Shown here: positions 31,353 to 40,857 of the stretch, piece after piece
Layout: each line of letters starts with the position of its first letter
How positions within the stretch are numbered: position 1 is the stretch's first letter
Origin: UBA1723 sp045642085
GTDB lineage: Bacteria > Bacteroidota > Bacteroidia > Bacteroidales > Paludibacteraceae
Assembly (NCBI GenBank): GCA_045642085.1
Contig: JAZUIF010000052.1
Coordinates: 1-64,000, forward strand
Reading direction: 5' to 3'
Length of the DNA stretch: 64,000 nt
Notes under the pieces: generated by a model
Told to the model about the DNA's origin: nothing
The model's input: the letters and a program-made list of their open reading frames with translations, nothing else
The model's database searches: none
Translations under genes and position numbers: made by a program

Positions 31353-32681
31353 ATGAAAAAAGTTTTCTTTTTCGCACTTGCAAGCTTAGCTCTTGCATCG
31401 TGTTCTCAGGACGAAGAGTTCGCTCCAGAGAAGTCAAAAGGTTCTAACAGAACTGAAACAGAGGCAATAAGCTTCTCTACTTACACAGCTGGTGGTACTC
31501 GTGCTACAGATGTTAAGTCTGGTGATGTTGTAACTTCTGGTTTCCAGGTATCTGCTTGGTACGATGGTAAGAAGTTCTTCAGCGATACTGCTTTATACAT
31601 GAACGGTTTGGCTATCGATGCAACAAGCAAAATTGATGAGGCATTCGATACTAAGTTTGATACATACTGGTGGCCACGTGTTTCTTCTTCAGATACTATC
31701 TCATTCCGTGCTTTCAATATCCTTAAGAGTGCAACTAATAAGGCTGAATGGGTAGATGAAAATTGTCTACAGATTAAGTATATGGTTGCTGATTCAGCTA
31801 AGAATCAGGAGGATTTGGTTATCGCATACGATAGTGTATCTGAAAAGCCTATGGCAGTTGGAAAGGAAGGCGTTCAGCCATTGAACTTTACTCACGCTCT
31901 TTCTAAGGTTAACTTCAGTTTCGAAGGTGCTGAGGAGAATTTCACTTACACAATCAACAAGGTAGAGGTTATCGCTGCTGGTCAACTTGATGGCGACGCT
32001 GCAGTAATGTCATTTGCAGAGTCAACAAGAGGAACTGGTACTGATACAGATCAGCCAGTATTGAATAGCCAGGCTCAGAAGGTATCTTGGAAATACACTC
32101 ATATCAATAACAAAGAGGCTTTGGTTGCTGCAGGAGAAGCTGCACAGGGTGTTCTTTATACATATTCTGTAGATACTATTGCTCTAGTAAGCAATGCTAC
32201 TAAAATGGATGATAACTTCATGCTACTACCTCAGGCTGATTCAATCGCAATCCGTGTTTACTACAAGGTTGAGGATAAGAATGGTAAGTTGATCGGTAAC
32301 TGTGGATTCTACAAGACAGATAAGTTCGGACGTCATGAAGGTATGGTCGGTTACGATGAAACTGTTGATGAAGGTATCTATGGTTGCAAGACTGTAGTTG
32401 TAAGTCTTGGTGATGTGTTCAAATCTGCAGCTGGTGATGCTCTTGGATTTGAGGCTGGTAAGTCATACCGTTTCACTTTGACATTGCCTAAGGACAATTT
32501 CATTGGTGACCAAAGTGGAGATTTAACTGCTGATGAAGTTGATGAGAATGGTAAAGATGTTGATGGTGACTTGGATGATGATGAGTCTGAGTTCGACGAT
32601 TTGACTCCAATCAGATTCTCTGTAACAGTTTCTAACTGGGTTGATTACACTCCAGCTCTAGGCAACATCACAATCAAGTAA
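31353..32681 (+). CDS. fimbrillin family lipoprotein, copy 1
   Basis: A 442-residue lipoprotein with lipobox LALASC (Cys near 17) and the N-terminal motif AISFSTYTAGGTRATDV near residues 36-54, characteristic of fimbrillins. The middle carries PLNFTHALSKVNFSFEGAEE, the hallmark HALSKV segment, and the C-terminus ends in a strand (LGNITIK). Fimbrillins are two-domain transthyretin-like pilins matured by lipidation and cleavage after an arginine in the TR motif, then polymerised by strand exchange. An acidic insertion near residues 390-420 (GDLTADEVDENGKDVDGD) also appears in copy 2, so the two are close paralogues. Preferred-codon use suggests good expression. Confidence 0.88.
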   Translation: MKKVFFFALASLALASCSQDEEFAPEKSKGSNRTETEAISFSTYTAGGTRATDVKSGDVVTSGFQVSAWYDGKKFFSDTALYMNGLAIDATSKIDEAFDTKFDTYWWPRVSSSDTISFRAFNILKSATNKAEWVDENCLQIKYMVADSAKNQEDLVIAYDSVSEKPMAVGKEGVQPLNFTHALSKVNFSFEGAEENFTYTINKVEVIAAGQLDGDAAVMSFAESTRGTGTDTDQPVLNSQAQKVSWKYTHINNKEALVAAGEAAQGVLYTYSVDTIALVSNATKMDDNFMLLPQADSIAIRVYYKVEDKNGKLIGNCGFYKTDKFGRHEGMVGYDETVDEGIYGCKTVVVSLGDVFKSAAGDALGFEAGKSYRFTLTLPKDNFIGDQSGDLTADEVDENGKDVDGDLDDDESEFDDLTPIRFSVTVSNWVDYTPALGNITIK

Positions 32682-32703
32682 TTTGATTAAGATTTGAAAT
32701 ATT

Positions 32704-32745
32704 ATTCGGCAGAGGTGCAAACGGCACCTTTGCTGAATATATTTT
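32704..32745 (+). terminator. long hairpin terminator
   Basis: A 15-bp stem with two G-T pairs joins 32704-32718 (ATTCGGCAGAGGTGC) and 32724-32738 around loop AAACG, followed by ATATTTTAAT. It should end the transcript of the DUF3575-DUF5119-fimbrillin unit. Confidence 0.8.
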
Positions 32746-33118
32746 AATAACGTTGACGTTAACGTTTACGTTGACAAAATTGGTTATAGAAGTGAGATTC
32801 TATAATCAGTCTATTTAAGCGATCTTTAATACAATGCATAATTCATAATGCATAATTCATAATTGGCGAACACGCTCGTTCTTGTTGCCGACAGTTTCAT
32901 AGCGAGCTATGAAACAATCGGTTACCATAGGCAAGCCTATGTGTCCCCCTCGGGGACAAAGAAGTTTGAAAGCAAGCCATAGTCGTCCCCGAGGGGGATA
33001 CATAATTGGCGAACACGCTCGTAGAGACGCACGGACGTGCGTGTAAATCAATTAATTCGTCCCCGAGGGGGACACATAACCAAAGGTTAACGTAATCGAT
33101 TGCTTTTTGCGAAGCAAA
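32746..33118. repeat. repeat-dense intergenic region with REP-like palindromes
   Basis: It holds a hexamer array NACGTT x4 (32749-32772), a tandem ATAATGCATAATTC-type repeat (32833-32860), two copies of CATAATTGGCGAACACGCTCGT-type sequence (32858-32879 and 33001-33022), and three GTCCCC/GGGGAC palindromes (32943-32957, 32985-32998, 33059-33073), of which two are followed by ACATAA. No credible gene. It resembles accreted repetitive extragenic palindromes between two fimbrillin genes. Confidence 0.7.
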
Positions 33119-33139
33119 ATGCTGTCGGAAAAAAGAGAA

Positions 33140-34489
33140 ATGATGAGAACTGTACGATTCAATATGTTAAAATTAAGCTGGCTGGCAATTTCATTGTCGG
33201 CTTTGTTTGCGTCGTGCAAGGAAGATGTGGAAGAGGATGTCGTAGCAGAAAAGAGGAATGCAAATAGCGGTGTTATCTCTTTTTCCGCATATACTGCTGG
33301 AGCTACACGTGCCAAAGATGTTACAATAGCTGATTTCTTATCAAAACAGGAGACTGGAATAGCATTCAAGGTGGCAGCTTGGAAAGCTAATTCTAGCAAT
33401 TATTTCTTCAAGGATGATACCCGTAATAATATGGGTACTGCAGATGGCAAGTGTGAGAAGGAAGATGGCATTTTTGATACAAAGAATGAGACTTACTATT
33501 GGCCACAGCTAAGTGATGATTATCCAATTAGTTTCTATGCATTCAACGATGTCACAAAGGCAGGTTGGAATAAGTCAGATTCTCCTAAAGAGGTGTCATA
33601 TCAGATTCAGAATACTGCTGGCAACAACTATGATTTAGTCGTGGCATATGCAAGAGCGGATGAGATGCCGGTTAATGGAGTATTGCCATTGAACTTTATC
33701 CATGCACTTTCCAAAGTGAATTTTTCATTTGTAGGCGCAGATAAGGATCAATATATATACACTGTCAACAAAGTAGAGATTATATCTGCGGGTAATAAGG
33801 GAGTGGTATCGTTTAAGAAGTCAACCGAAGTAGGATCAACTTCCAATCCGTCGGAAATGATAGCGTGGAATTACACTAAAATAAATGATATATCATCTGC
33901 AAATCCTTTGGTAAAAAGTAGTGGAGCTGGTCAAGGATTCCTTTGCACATACTATAACAACAATACTGGCTTTGTTACTGGAGGAAAAACTGCTAAAGCT
34001 GTAAGAAATGAAAGTTGCCGATTGATTCCCCAGAAAGGTAAGATTGCCATTCGTGTATATTACAAAGTAGAATATAAGGATTCCAAGAAGTTGAAAGGAA
34101 ATTGTGGTTTCTATGAGACAGATGAATATGGAAATCATAATGTGATGCTTGATTCGGATGGTAAGGTTGTTAATTCGGGAGGCACAAATAAGTATACATC
34201 GGGAGGTATAAAGGGATGTAAGACGTTGGTTGTCGATCTAGGAAAGGATGTTCCAGAGTGGGAACCAAGCAAGGCATACCGTTTCACTTTGACATTGCCG
34301 ACAGCAAATTTCAGAGGCGATTTCAGTGGAGATGGAGTTGCTGACGACAGAGATGCGTTTGGCAATGATTTGGATGGCGACGGAGATGATGATGTGTCAG
34401 AGTTCAAGTCGGCAAATCCGATTTTATTCTCAGTAAGAGTAGATCCTTGGGAGGCAAAGGAATATAATGGTAATATTACAATCAATTAA
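33140..34489 (+). CDS. fimbrillin family lipoprotein, copy 2
   Basis: The frame is open from 33107, but the first ATG with a nearby purine-rich site is 33140 (MMRTVRFNMLKLSWLA). The lipobox is LFASC (Cys near residue 25). The motif VISFSAYTAGATRAKDV and the segment LPLNFIHALSKVNFSFVGAD correspond closely to copy 1, as does the acidic DGVADDRDAFGNDLDGDGD-type insertion near the C-terminus. It ends YNGNITIN. The repeat-dense spacer and terminator upstream indicate separate transcription from copy 1. It is presumably an alternative or accessory pilin. Confidence 0.85.
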   Translation: MMRTVRFNMLKLSWLAISLSALFASCKEDVEEDVVAEKRNANSGVISFSAYTAGATRAKDVTIADFLSKQETGIAFKVAAWKANSSNYFFKDDTRNNMGTADGKCEKEDGIFDTKNETYYWPQLSDDYPISFYAFNDVTKAGWNKSDSPKEVSYQIQNTAGNNYDLVVAYARADEMPVNGVLPLNFIHALSKVNFSFVGADKDQYIYTVNKVEIISAGNKGVVSFKKSTEVGSTSNPSEMIAWNYTKINDISSANPLVKSSGAGQGFLCTYYNNNTGFVTGGKTAKAVRNESCRLIPQKGKIAIRVYYKVEYKDSKKLKGNCGFYETDEYGNHNVMLDSDGKVVNSGGTNKYTSGGIKGCKTLVVDLGKDVPEWEPSKAYRFTLTLPTANFRGDFSGDGVADDRDAFGNDLDGDGDDDVSEFKSANPILFSVRVDPWEAKEYNGNITIN

Positions 34490-34530
34490 TTCAATTATTA
34501 ACCGTTAATTATTAATTGTTAATTAGAAAG

Positions 34531-35892
34531 ATGGACGTACGACTACATAACATAACAATCAAATGTATGCTGGCAATGACGTTGCCGGCTTTGTTTGCGT
34601 CGTGCAAAGACGAGATAGAGGAGCCAGTACAAGCGTCGTCTTCAAAAGGAAGTGCGATTACTTTTAAGCCTTATCAGGATGGATTCCAAAAACCAGTGAC
34701 CAGAGCTCTTGTTGATAGTGTGGGAGATTTGAATAATGTCTATGTGCTTTCAATGAGACATGATCAGACTCATATGCTAAATGGGGATTTTCATCCCGAT
34801 TACTGGGAACAGGTGTTTAGAGACAACGCTTTGAATAAAGGGATCAACGTCTTGACTCTTAGTAATAACGGTCACACAAATGATGTGGGAATATGGGATT
34901 ATACAGGATCCTCTCCACTTGAGGATTGGGAGGATGGCTATTTCTATAAATTTAGAGCCTACTACCCAAACACCTTTAATACTGCAGAAGGAGAGTCGTG
35001 TGCTAATGGATTTGAATATAACACTGTAGGAGGTATTCCAACTGGATCAACGGCTTTGATGCTCAACGACTATAGGTCTGCTTCGGATCCAAGAAATAAC
35101 ACGGATATGCTTGTGTCAAATGAGGAGACGAGAGCCTATTCCGACGCCCTTTGGAACGACGAGGCGGTGGAATTGAAGATGAACCATATCTTGTCATGCG
35201 TCAACTTCAACATCAAGAAGAAAGAGGGAACAAAGCTAACAATCACTTCATTCAAGATAAAGGATTATGTTTCAAAAGCTTCTTATGATGGAAGCGATTG
35301 GAAATACGCGCAGCAGGAGTATAGTGGGGAAAATGTAGGGAATATCTTAAATGATTTCAACTTTTATAATATGGATGGAACTCCATTGGAGGTAGGAAAT
35401 GGAGATCTACATGGCAATGGAAACGGCAATAACAAGTTGAAGGATAAGGATTTTTATGTTGAGTATAAAGGTGGTTCGGGAGAAAATGTGACATTATCTA
35501 CATATTCAGCTGAACTTTCTGATGTCAGCAAAAGCACTATACCAACCACTACGACGTTGCTTGAGAATTATTGCACAGGGTTGCTTATGATACCTCAGAC
35601 CTTGTCTGGCAAAAGCGAGGTTATTAAAATTGAGCTTCCAGATAATAAGAATACTGTTGTGAAAGAGGCTCAGATTAATCATGATGTCCAGGCAGAAATC
35701 AAATTCTATTTTGATGAAGCGTCTACAACAGTTCTTACAGCCAGAATTGATTTGACAGCAAATGGAAAAATTCCTGCGTGGGAACCAGGTGTGAAATATA
35801 CATACACTATTGGAGTTTTTGAATATCAAGTGGCAGTAAACATTGATGTGGAAGCTTGGCAGAAACATTCTTATGAGGAGGAGTTGAAATGA
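34531..35892 (+). CDS. fimbrillin family lipoprotein, copy 3 (divergent)
   Basis: I use ATG 34531 (MDVRLHNITIKCMLAMTL) with AGAAAG just upstream. The lipobox is LFASC. The motif ITFKPYQDGFQKPVTRALV has the TRA element, and LKMNHILSCVNFNIKK takes the place of HALSKV. A GNGNGN-rich loop lies near residue 300. It is more distant from copies 1 and 2 than they are from each other. The 3' end overlaps the next gene by 4 bases (ATGA), so it is co-expressed with the FimA/Mfa-like protein. A tip or accessory pilin role is likely. Confidence 0.8.
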   Translation: MDVRLHNITIKCMLAMTLPALFASCKDEIEEPVQASSSKGSAITFKPYQDGFQKPVTRALVDSVGDLNNVYVLSMRHDQTHMLNGDFHPDYWEQVFRDNALNKGINVLTLSNNGHTNDVGIWDYTGSSPLEDWEDGYFYKFRAYYPNTFNTAEGESCANGFEYNTVGGIPTGSTALMLNDYRSASDPRNNTDMLVSNEETRAYSDALWNDEAVELKMNHILSCVNFNIKKKEGTKLTITSFKIKDYVSKASYDGSDWKYAQQEYSGENVGNILNDFNFYNMDGTPLEVGNGDLHGNGNGNNKLKDKDFYVEYKGGSGENVTLSTYSAELSDVSKSTIPTTTTLLENYCTGLLMIPQTLSGKSEVIKIELPDNKNTVVKEAQINHDVQAEIKFYFDEASTTVLTARIDLTANGKIPAWEPGVKYTYTIGVFEYQVAVNIDVEAWQKHSYEEELK

Positions 35893-37739
35893 AAAAAGTT
35901 AAATATATATATACGTTTTTTATAGTATTACTATTCGGATTATTCTCATTTGCTTGCAGCGACGACGATATTGAACAGGGAAGTGAGAATGGGTCGTCAG
36001 AGTATAGTGGGGAACCAATACAAACATCATTCAAGGTTTGTGTCTCGGCTCCTGATGTTAGTGTGGATGTAGACGGGGTTACTCGTGCAGGGGATAATGC
36101 TAATATCGACTATGCTATGCCAGAGAATGGAGGTCGATTCCAGAATATAGTTATTGTGGTTACCGATAACAGTGCAACTAATAAGGTGTATGCTATTCAT
36201 TGTAATAAATGGTATACTGGAGATCCAACATCTGCTGGAGTTAAGACATATGAATATATATTTCCAGATTTGAAGGTGGCAACTACTCAAGCTAAGGTAT
36301 TTGTTTTGGGAAATGTTAGCAATGATGTGTATGATGTACTCTCAGGAATTACGATTTCAACAGCAAACGTAGGAAAGCTGATACTTGCTCATGCTAATTA
36401 TAAGGGTTTGAGTGATTTGATCAATACTCATAATATAAGTGTAGAAGAGAAAAACCTTTATAATATCAGCTTTAAGCCAAAGGAAGGAAATTTTAAGGTA
36501 GGAGATACAGAAGTCACTACTAATTGTACAGGTATGCCAGTAAATGCAATGGCAACAGCTGATGTGAAAAAAGGATCTACAGTTTTTAATGTTCATATGA
36601 AGCGTGTCTGCGCAAGATTGCAGGTTACATTCAGAAATTACACTGGAAAGACAGATTATGATGATACATATTATGGTGCTGGTTCAAAAGGAAACAGAGT
36701 GTATGTAGATACTTTTGTGTTGAAAAATACTCTTACTACCAGCACAAAGTATTTTTATAATGGTACTGCTCCTTCTTCTCCAGCTACTGTTAACTTTGAT
36801 ATCTTAGCTGCATTAGGTGGAACTAACAATCATGAATGCAATATGATTGAAAATGGAGAAAGTAAAACTGTATCTCTATATGTGTTTGAGTCGGTTGGTG
36901 ACCAATCAAAGACAGTAACAGTGGATAAGAAAACCCAAGTGACTACAAAATATTACACTTATGATTTGAAAGTGGATAGAGGCAAGAGCTTGGGAAATAG
37001 AGCCGAATCATTGCAAGATGGTAATGTATATGTGATGTGGAATGATAATTTGGATCGTGGAGGTTCATATTGGTTGTTTGGAACTGTAAGAACAGAAAAT
37101 GATTATAATTGTTGTTTGGGAGTTGATAATAAACATAAATTAATCCATGATGAAAATTTGTGGTACGGAGAGAATTTAGCTGGAGAAAAGAATGATGTAA
37201 TGCCGTTTGGAAATGGACAATATGGCAATAGAATTTTTTGGAAATTTCATAGCACTAGCACATCTTCTGTTAAGGGTACTTTTGAAAGTTGTGATGTAGA
37301 TCTAAGTAATGATTTATGTGTTGGGACAGAGTATTATCTTACAAATAATTTCACTTCAGTCTCTACCCAAAATATTCGTACATTTACTATTGGAAAAAAT
37401 GAGTTTGATGGGTTTACACGTAGCTATATGAATATTTCTGGTAGTTCATACTTTATGATTTCTGATAATACTTTGCAATCAAGAACATTTACTGGTAGCA
37501 TATCAGGCAAGAATAAAAATTATTACCCCTGGGTCTTCTTTGCCAAATACATCATCAAGAATGGAGAGGCATTCTCAACGGGTACTGGCTCAAGCAAGAC
37601 AGATATCCAACAAATTGAGCGCAATGGCAGTTATGAACTTGATTTCTCTGTGATGCCAAACTACGAAACAAAGCAGGAGTTGCTTGTGAATTGTGTGAGA
37701 AAGCAGAGTGAGATCTCTTGGAGCGAGACGCAGAAGTAG
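35889..37739 (+). CDS. FimA/Mfa1-like major-pilin-type lipoprotein, 616 aa
   Basis: A 616-residue lipoprotein, lipobox FSFAC (Cys near 21), with the N-terminal region VSAPDVSVDVDGVTRAGD bearing the arginine motif. The region from 70 to 250 (RFQNIVIVVTDNSATNKVYA, AKVFVLGNVSND, VFNVHMKRVCARLQVTF) fits the FimA/Mfa1 N-terminal domain. The C-terminal half is larger than in a typical pilin and may be an adhesive domain, as in tip subunits. It overlaps the preceding fimbrillin gene, so those two form a unit. There is no clear terminator, only AGCTTAGAG repeats after it (37740-37768). Confidence 0.75.
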   Translation: MKKVKYIYTFFIVLLFGLFSFACSDDDIEQGSENGSSEYSGEPIQTSFKVCVSAPDVSVDVDGVTRAGDNANIDYAMPENGGRFQNIVIVVTDNSATNKVYAIHCNKWYTGDPTSAGVKTYEYIFPDLKVATTQAKVFVLGNVSNDVYDVLSGITISTANVGKLILAHANYKGLSDLINTHNISVEEKNLYNISFKPKEGNFKVGDTEVTTNCTGMPVNAMATADVKKGSTVFNVHMKRVCARLQVTFRNYTGKTDYDDTYYGAGSKGNRVYVDTFVLKNTLTTSTKYFYNGTAPSSPATVNFDILAALGGTNNHECNMIENGESKTVSLYVFESVGDQSKTVTVDKKTQVTTKYYTYDLKVDRGKSLGNRAESLQDGNVYVMWNDNLDRGGSYWLFGTVRTENDYNCCLGVDNKHKLIHDENLWYGENLAGEKNDVMPFGNGQYGNRIFWKFHSTSTSSVKGTFESCDVDLSNDLCVGTEYYLTNNFTSVSTQNIRTFTIGKNEFDGFTRSYMNISGSSYFMISDNTLQSRTFTGSISGKNKNYYPWVFFAKYIIKNGEAFSTGTGSSKTDIQQIERNGSYELDFSVMPNYETKQELLVNCVRKQSEISWSETQK

Positions 37740-37817
37740 CTTAGAGCTTAGAGTTGAGAGCTTAGAGAAAAGAGAATGACTACTATGATGAATAGGTAGG
37801 GATTACATTAAATATAT

Positions 37818-37825
37818 TATCTTTG
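37818..37825 (+). promoter_or_regulatory. Bacteroides -7 box
   Basis: TATCTTTG matches TAnnTTTG and lies 17 nt before the ATG at 37843. The -33 box is not clear. It would start transcription of the small gene and kinase pair separately from the pilin unit. Confidence 0.5.
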
Positions 37826-37842
37826 TAAAAAAATAAAGAGAT

Positions 37843-38016
37843 ATGACGAAAGGTGTTCCAACAAGACCAGAGGTGATAATTACAGGTTTGACAGTCTCTC
37901 TTCAAATGAGTAAAGCTCGAGAAATCCTTAATAGCCAAGTGATTCCTCGTAGTGAACTTTATGCTATTCGCAAAAAGGAAGGGCGTCTATCAAATTCAAA
38001 AGTTAAGGGTTACTAA
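37843..38016 (+). CDS. small protein upstream of zeta-type kinase (antitoxin candidate), 57 aa
   Basis: ATG at 37843, TAA at 38014-38016, 57 residues: MTKGVPTRPEVIITGLTVSL at the N-terminus and a basic C-terminus. The stop overlaps the kinase ATG (TAATG) and a TAnnTTTG box precedes the gene, so it is transcribed and translated with the kinase. The size and position fit an antitoxin for a zeta-like toxin, although it does not look like classical epsilon. The helix MSKAREILNSQVIPRSELY could be DNA- or kinase-binding. Confidence 0.6.
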   Translation: MTKGVPTRPEVIITGLTVSLQMSKAREILNSQVIPRSELYAIRKKEGRLSNSKVKGY

Positions 38017-38615
38017 TGGCAGAATTGACTATAATTGCAGGTTGTAACGGATCGGGGAAGTCAACATTTGCACCGTCTTTTTTGAAGGAGGGTGTTTCTT
38101 CTTTTGATTACGACAAACTTTATTTGCAATTATATTCGTCTCTTTACGATTCTGAATTTAGAGAGGACATGGCAAGGAACATGACCTCTGAGATATTTGA
38201 GAAAGAGGTAAACAATGCTTTGTCAAAGAATTTAGATTTTTGTTATGAGACCAATTTTGATTCACTTCCTTTGTATTGGCCAGAAGTGTTCAAAAACAAT
38301 GGATATTCATTAAACTTAATCTTTTTTTGTTTGCAAAGTCAGGAGATAGCAAGAGAAAGAATTAAGATAAGATGTGAGTTCAAAGGACACTTCGTCGATG
38401 ATGAAACGATAGATTTGAAGTGGAAAGCAGGCTATAAAAATCTAAATGCTCATTATTCGTTTTTTGATAGAATTTTATTTGTCGATAATTCTGTAGATAA
38501 TGAAGTTTATACTAATTTATTGCAAATAGAAAATGGTCGAGCATATTGTATGGGAATATTGCCAGAATATTTTTCTCGTCGTTTTCCAGATGTGATAAAA
38601 TTATTAGATAAATAA
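38016..38615 (+). CDS. zeta toxin-family P-loop kinase
   Basis: A 199-residue protein with Walker A GCNGSGKST at residues 9-17, directly followed by FAPSFLKEG. Further on, CYETNFDSL near residue 87 supplies the zeta family's ExN/T-type substrate motif, and ERIKIRCEFKGHFVDDETI provides the lid arginines. Zeta-type toxins phosphorylate UDP-N-acetylglucosamine and stop wall synthesis; related proteins of this subfamily are common in Bacteroidota and untested. It is coupled to the small gene before it. The next gene, a large lipoprotein, starts only 5 bases after its stop. Confidence 0.8.
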   Translation: MAELTIIAGCNGSGKSTFAPSFLKEGVSSFDYDKLYLQLYSSLYDSEFREDMARNMTSEIFEKEVNNALSKNLDFCYETNFDSLPLYWPEVFKNNGYSLNLIFFCLQSQEIARERIKIRCEFKGHFVDDETIDLKWKAGYKNLNAHYSFFDRILFVDNSVDNEVYTNLLQIENGRAYCMGILPEYFSRRFPDVIKLLDK

Positions 38616-38620
38616 AGAGA

Positions 38621-40840
38621 ATGACTAAGAAGAATTTAATATACATACTGAATATTCTAATGATTCTCATCTTCGCGTCGTGCAAAGATGAGAATGCCTT
38701 TATGTATGTCGACGACGATCAGCCATGTTATACAATTTTGGTGTCGACACCCGGCTCATCTGACACTCGTGCCACATACAGTGAGTTTGGAGATAGTATA
38801 GCGGTGGAATGGGAGAAGGGAGATGTGCTTTATGTCGGCAATAATGAGTTCGTGTTCAAAGAAATGCAGGGCAACAACGGACTGTTCTACCATTATGGAA
38901 GTATAGAGAATGCAGGAAGCTGGACAGGAACGGTGAAGTTTGGACAAGACAAGAGAGTCAACAGTCAGTTTCAGAAGAAGAATAGATCTTGTAGAGAACA
39001 TTTGGTCGCAGAAGTAAAGACTGCAATCGATTTGGAAAGTAACCCAACAATATCACTTTTGCCGACTGACGATATGAGTGTACTCCATGTCCAACTAAAA
39101 TCACCTGCAATGTTGCTTGGCGGATCCATGATGAAAATTAATGGACTTGAAAAAAACAGGATTTATAGTGTGACGTTAGGAGATGATCCAATGCACGTGT
39201 TTGTCGACAAAGGAGATGTGTTGGATGTTTATGTGGCCATACAGGCAAATAAGTCGATTTCCGGAACAATCAAATTCTATTTTTACGCATACGATGAAAA
39301 AACTGGGACTGCAGAGTCTGGAGATGAGTATCATTATTATATGAAATGCAGCGATGCAATTATCACAAAGAGTAATGAGGTGATAAAAATGCCGTTGCCA
39401 AACAAACCGACTTACACTGCTATCCAACTTGGATTGCCAAGTGGAACGAAGTGGGCTACTATGAATCTTGGTGCGACAAAAGCGTCGGAGGTTGGTAATT
39501 ATTATGCTTGGGGTGAAGTCGAAACAAAGAGCAATTATTCTACTAGTAATTCGATTACATTAGATAAAACGCCTTCAATGTTGAGTGAAATGTTTGATAA
39601 GCAAAGCAATTTGAATTATTCATACGATGCTGCAACCGAGAATTGGGGAGAGAGTTGGAGAATTCCGACATATGCACAAGCAGAGGAATTATGTAATTGT
39701 ACATGGAAAAAGGCTATAATGGACGGTGTTAATGGTTATAATGTGACTAATGGAAACAAGTCGATATTCATGCCTGTCACTGGATATATGAATAATGCTA
39801 CGCTTACTGACGGTGATGTTGGATATTATTGGGTCTCGACTTTAATTGATTATAATGTGGATAATGCTAATAAAGTGGCATATAGCTTATATTTTGGCGA
39901 TAGAGGTAGGGTAAGCAAAGGAGGACTTCGTTCTTCAGGAAGAGCAATACGTCCTGTTCTGGGTGATGCTTCTGTTGCGGATATCGGTGGAGAATTCACA
40001 GTTGGTCCAGGCAAAAAAATAAAATTCTCAAAAGGAAATCTTCAGTATCAGGCTTCTACAGGCACTTGGAGATTTGCGGAGAATCAGTATGATGTTTGTG
40101 GATTAGACAACAATAATATATCTCCCACATACTCTGGTTGGATAGATTTGTTCGGTTGGGGCACAAGTGGTTGGAATAGTAAAGCTGTGGCATATCAGCC
40201 ATATTCAACGTCGACAAACAACAATGATTATAAAGTGGGCAATGCTACTAATAAAAATTTGGTTGATGATTGTGCTAATGCAGACTGGGGAGTATATAAC
40301 ACAATTTCAAATGGAGGATATCCGCAAGCAATGTGGCGAGTCTTCACTAAAAATGAGGCTGATTCCCTTGTAAATAAAAGAACGAATGCTGCTAACCTTC
40401 GTACTAAAGCTATAGTAAATGGAGTGCCAGGAGTCCTTTTGTTCCCTGATAATTGGGTGACTCCTAGCGATATTATAATCATTATGGATGTCAAGAATAA
40501 CTTCAATGCAAATATCTATTCAAAAGAGGATTTTGAATATCTTGAATTTTTGGGAGCTATCTTTTTGCCTGCTGGAGGTTATAGAAAGGGTAATGTAACT
40601 GACCAGCTTGGTATAGCGGATAGTGAAACGGATATTGATTATGATACTAATTCCTATGATAATAGGAAAATAACAGGAAGCTATTGGACAAGTTCATATA
40701 ATAAAGGAACATCCGCATATTGTGTTTGCTTTAAAAATAAGAATAATGACGCTAACTTTTACAATAATGTGATTTATGCACCAGCCAATTGTGACCGAAT
40801 GGGTGGATGTTGTGTACGTCTAGTCCATGACGTTAAATAA
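38621..40840 (+). CDS. Fib_succ_major-domain lipoprotein, 739 aa
   Basis: Lipobox LIFASC (Cys near residue 21) followed by an N-terminal fimbrillin-like domain with SDTRATYSEFGD and EWEKGDVLYVGNNEFVFKEM. Residues about 265-450 form a Fib_succ_major domain (IQLGLPSGTKWATMNLGATK, YYAWGEVETKSNY, WGESWRIPTYAQAEEL). The last 280 residues are a second domain common in Bacteroidota surface proteins (FTVGPGKKIKFSKGNLQY, SGWIDLFGWGTSGWN). It is a surface lipoprotein of adhesin type. It shares its first 260 residues with 40858-42303, a tandem duplication. Being 5 bases after the kinase, it seems to be in one transcript with it. Confidence 0.8.
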   Translation: MTKKNLIYILNILMILIFASCKDENAFMYVDDDQPCYTILVSTPGSSDTRATYSEFGDSIAVEWEKGDVLYVGNNEFVFKEMQGNNGLFYHYGSIENAGSWTGTVKFGQDKRVNSQFQKKNRSCREHLVAEVKTAIDLESNPTISLLPTDDMSVLHVQLKSPAMLLGGSMMKINGLEKNRIYSVTLGDDPMHVFVDKGDVLDVYVAIQANKSISGTIKFYFYAYDEKTGTAESGDEYHYYMKCSDAIITKSNEVIKMPLPNKPTYTAIQLGLPSGTKWATMNLGATKASEVGNYYAWGEVETKSNYSTSNSITLDKTPSMLSEMFDKQSNLNYSYDAATENWGESWRIPTYAQAEELCNCTWKKAIMDGVNGYNVTNGNKSIFMPVTGYMNNATLTDGDVGYYWVSTLIDYNVDNANKVAYSLYFGDRGRVSKGGLRSSGRAIRPVLGDASVADIGGEFTVGPGKKIKFSKGNLQYQASTGTWRFAENQYDVCGLDNNNISPTYSGWIDLFGWGTSGWNSKAVAYQPYSTSTNNNDYKVGNATNKNLVDDCANADWGVYNTISNGGYPQAMWRVFTKNEADSLVNKRTNAANLRTKAIVNGVPGVLLFPDNWVTPSDIIIIMDVKNNFNANIYSKEDFEYLEFLGAIFLPAGGYRKGNVTDQLGIADSETDIDYDTNSYDNRKITGSYWTSSYNKGTSAYCVCFKNKNNDANFYNNVIYAPANCDRMGGCCVRLVHDVK

Positions 40841-40857
40841 GGGTATAATTTGGTGAT

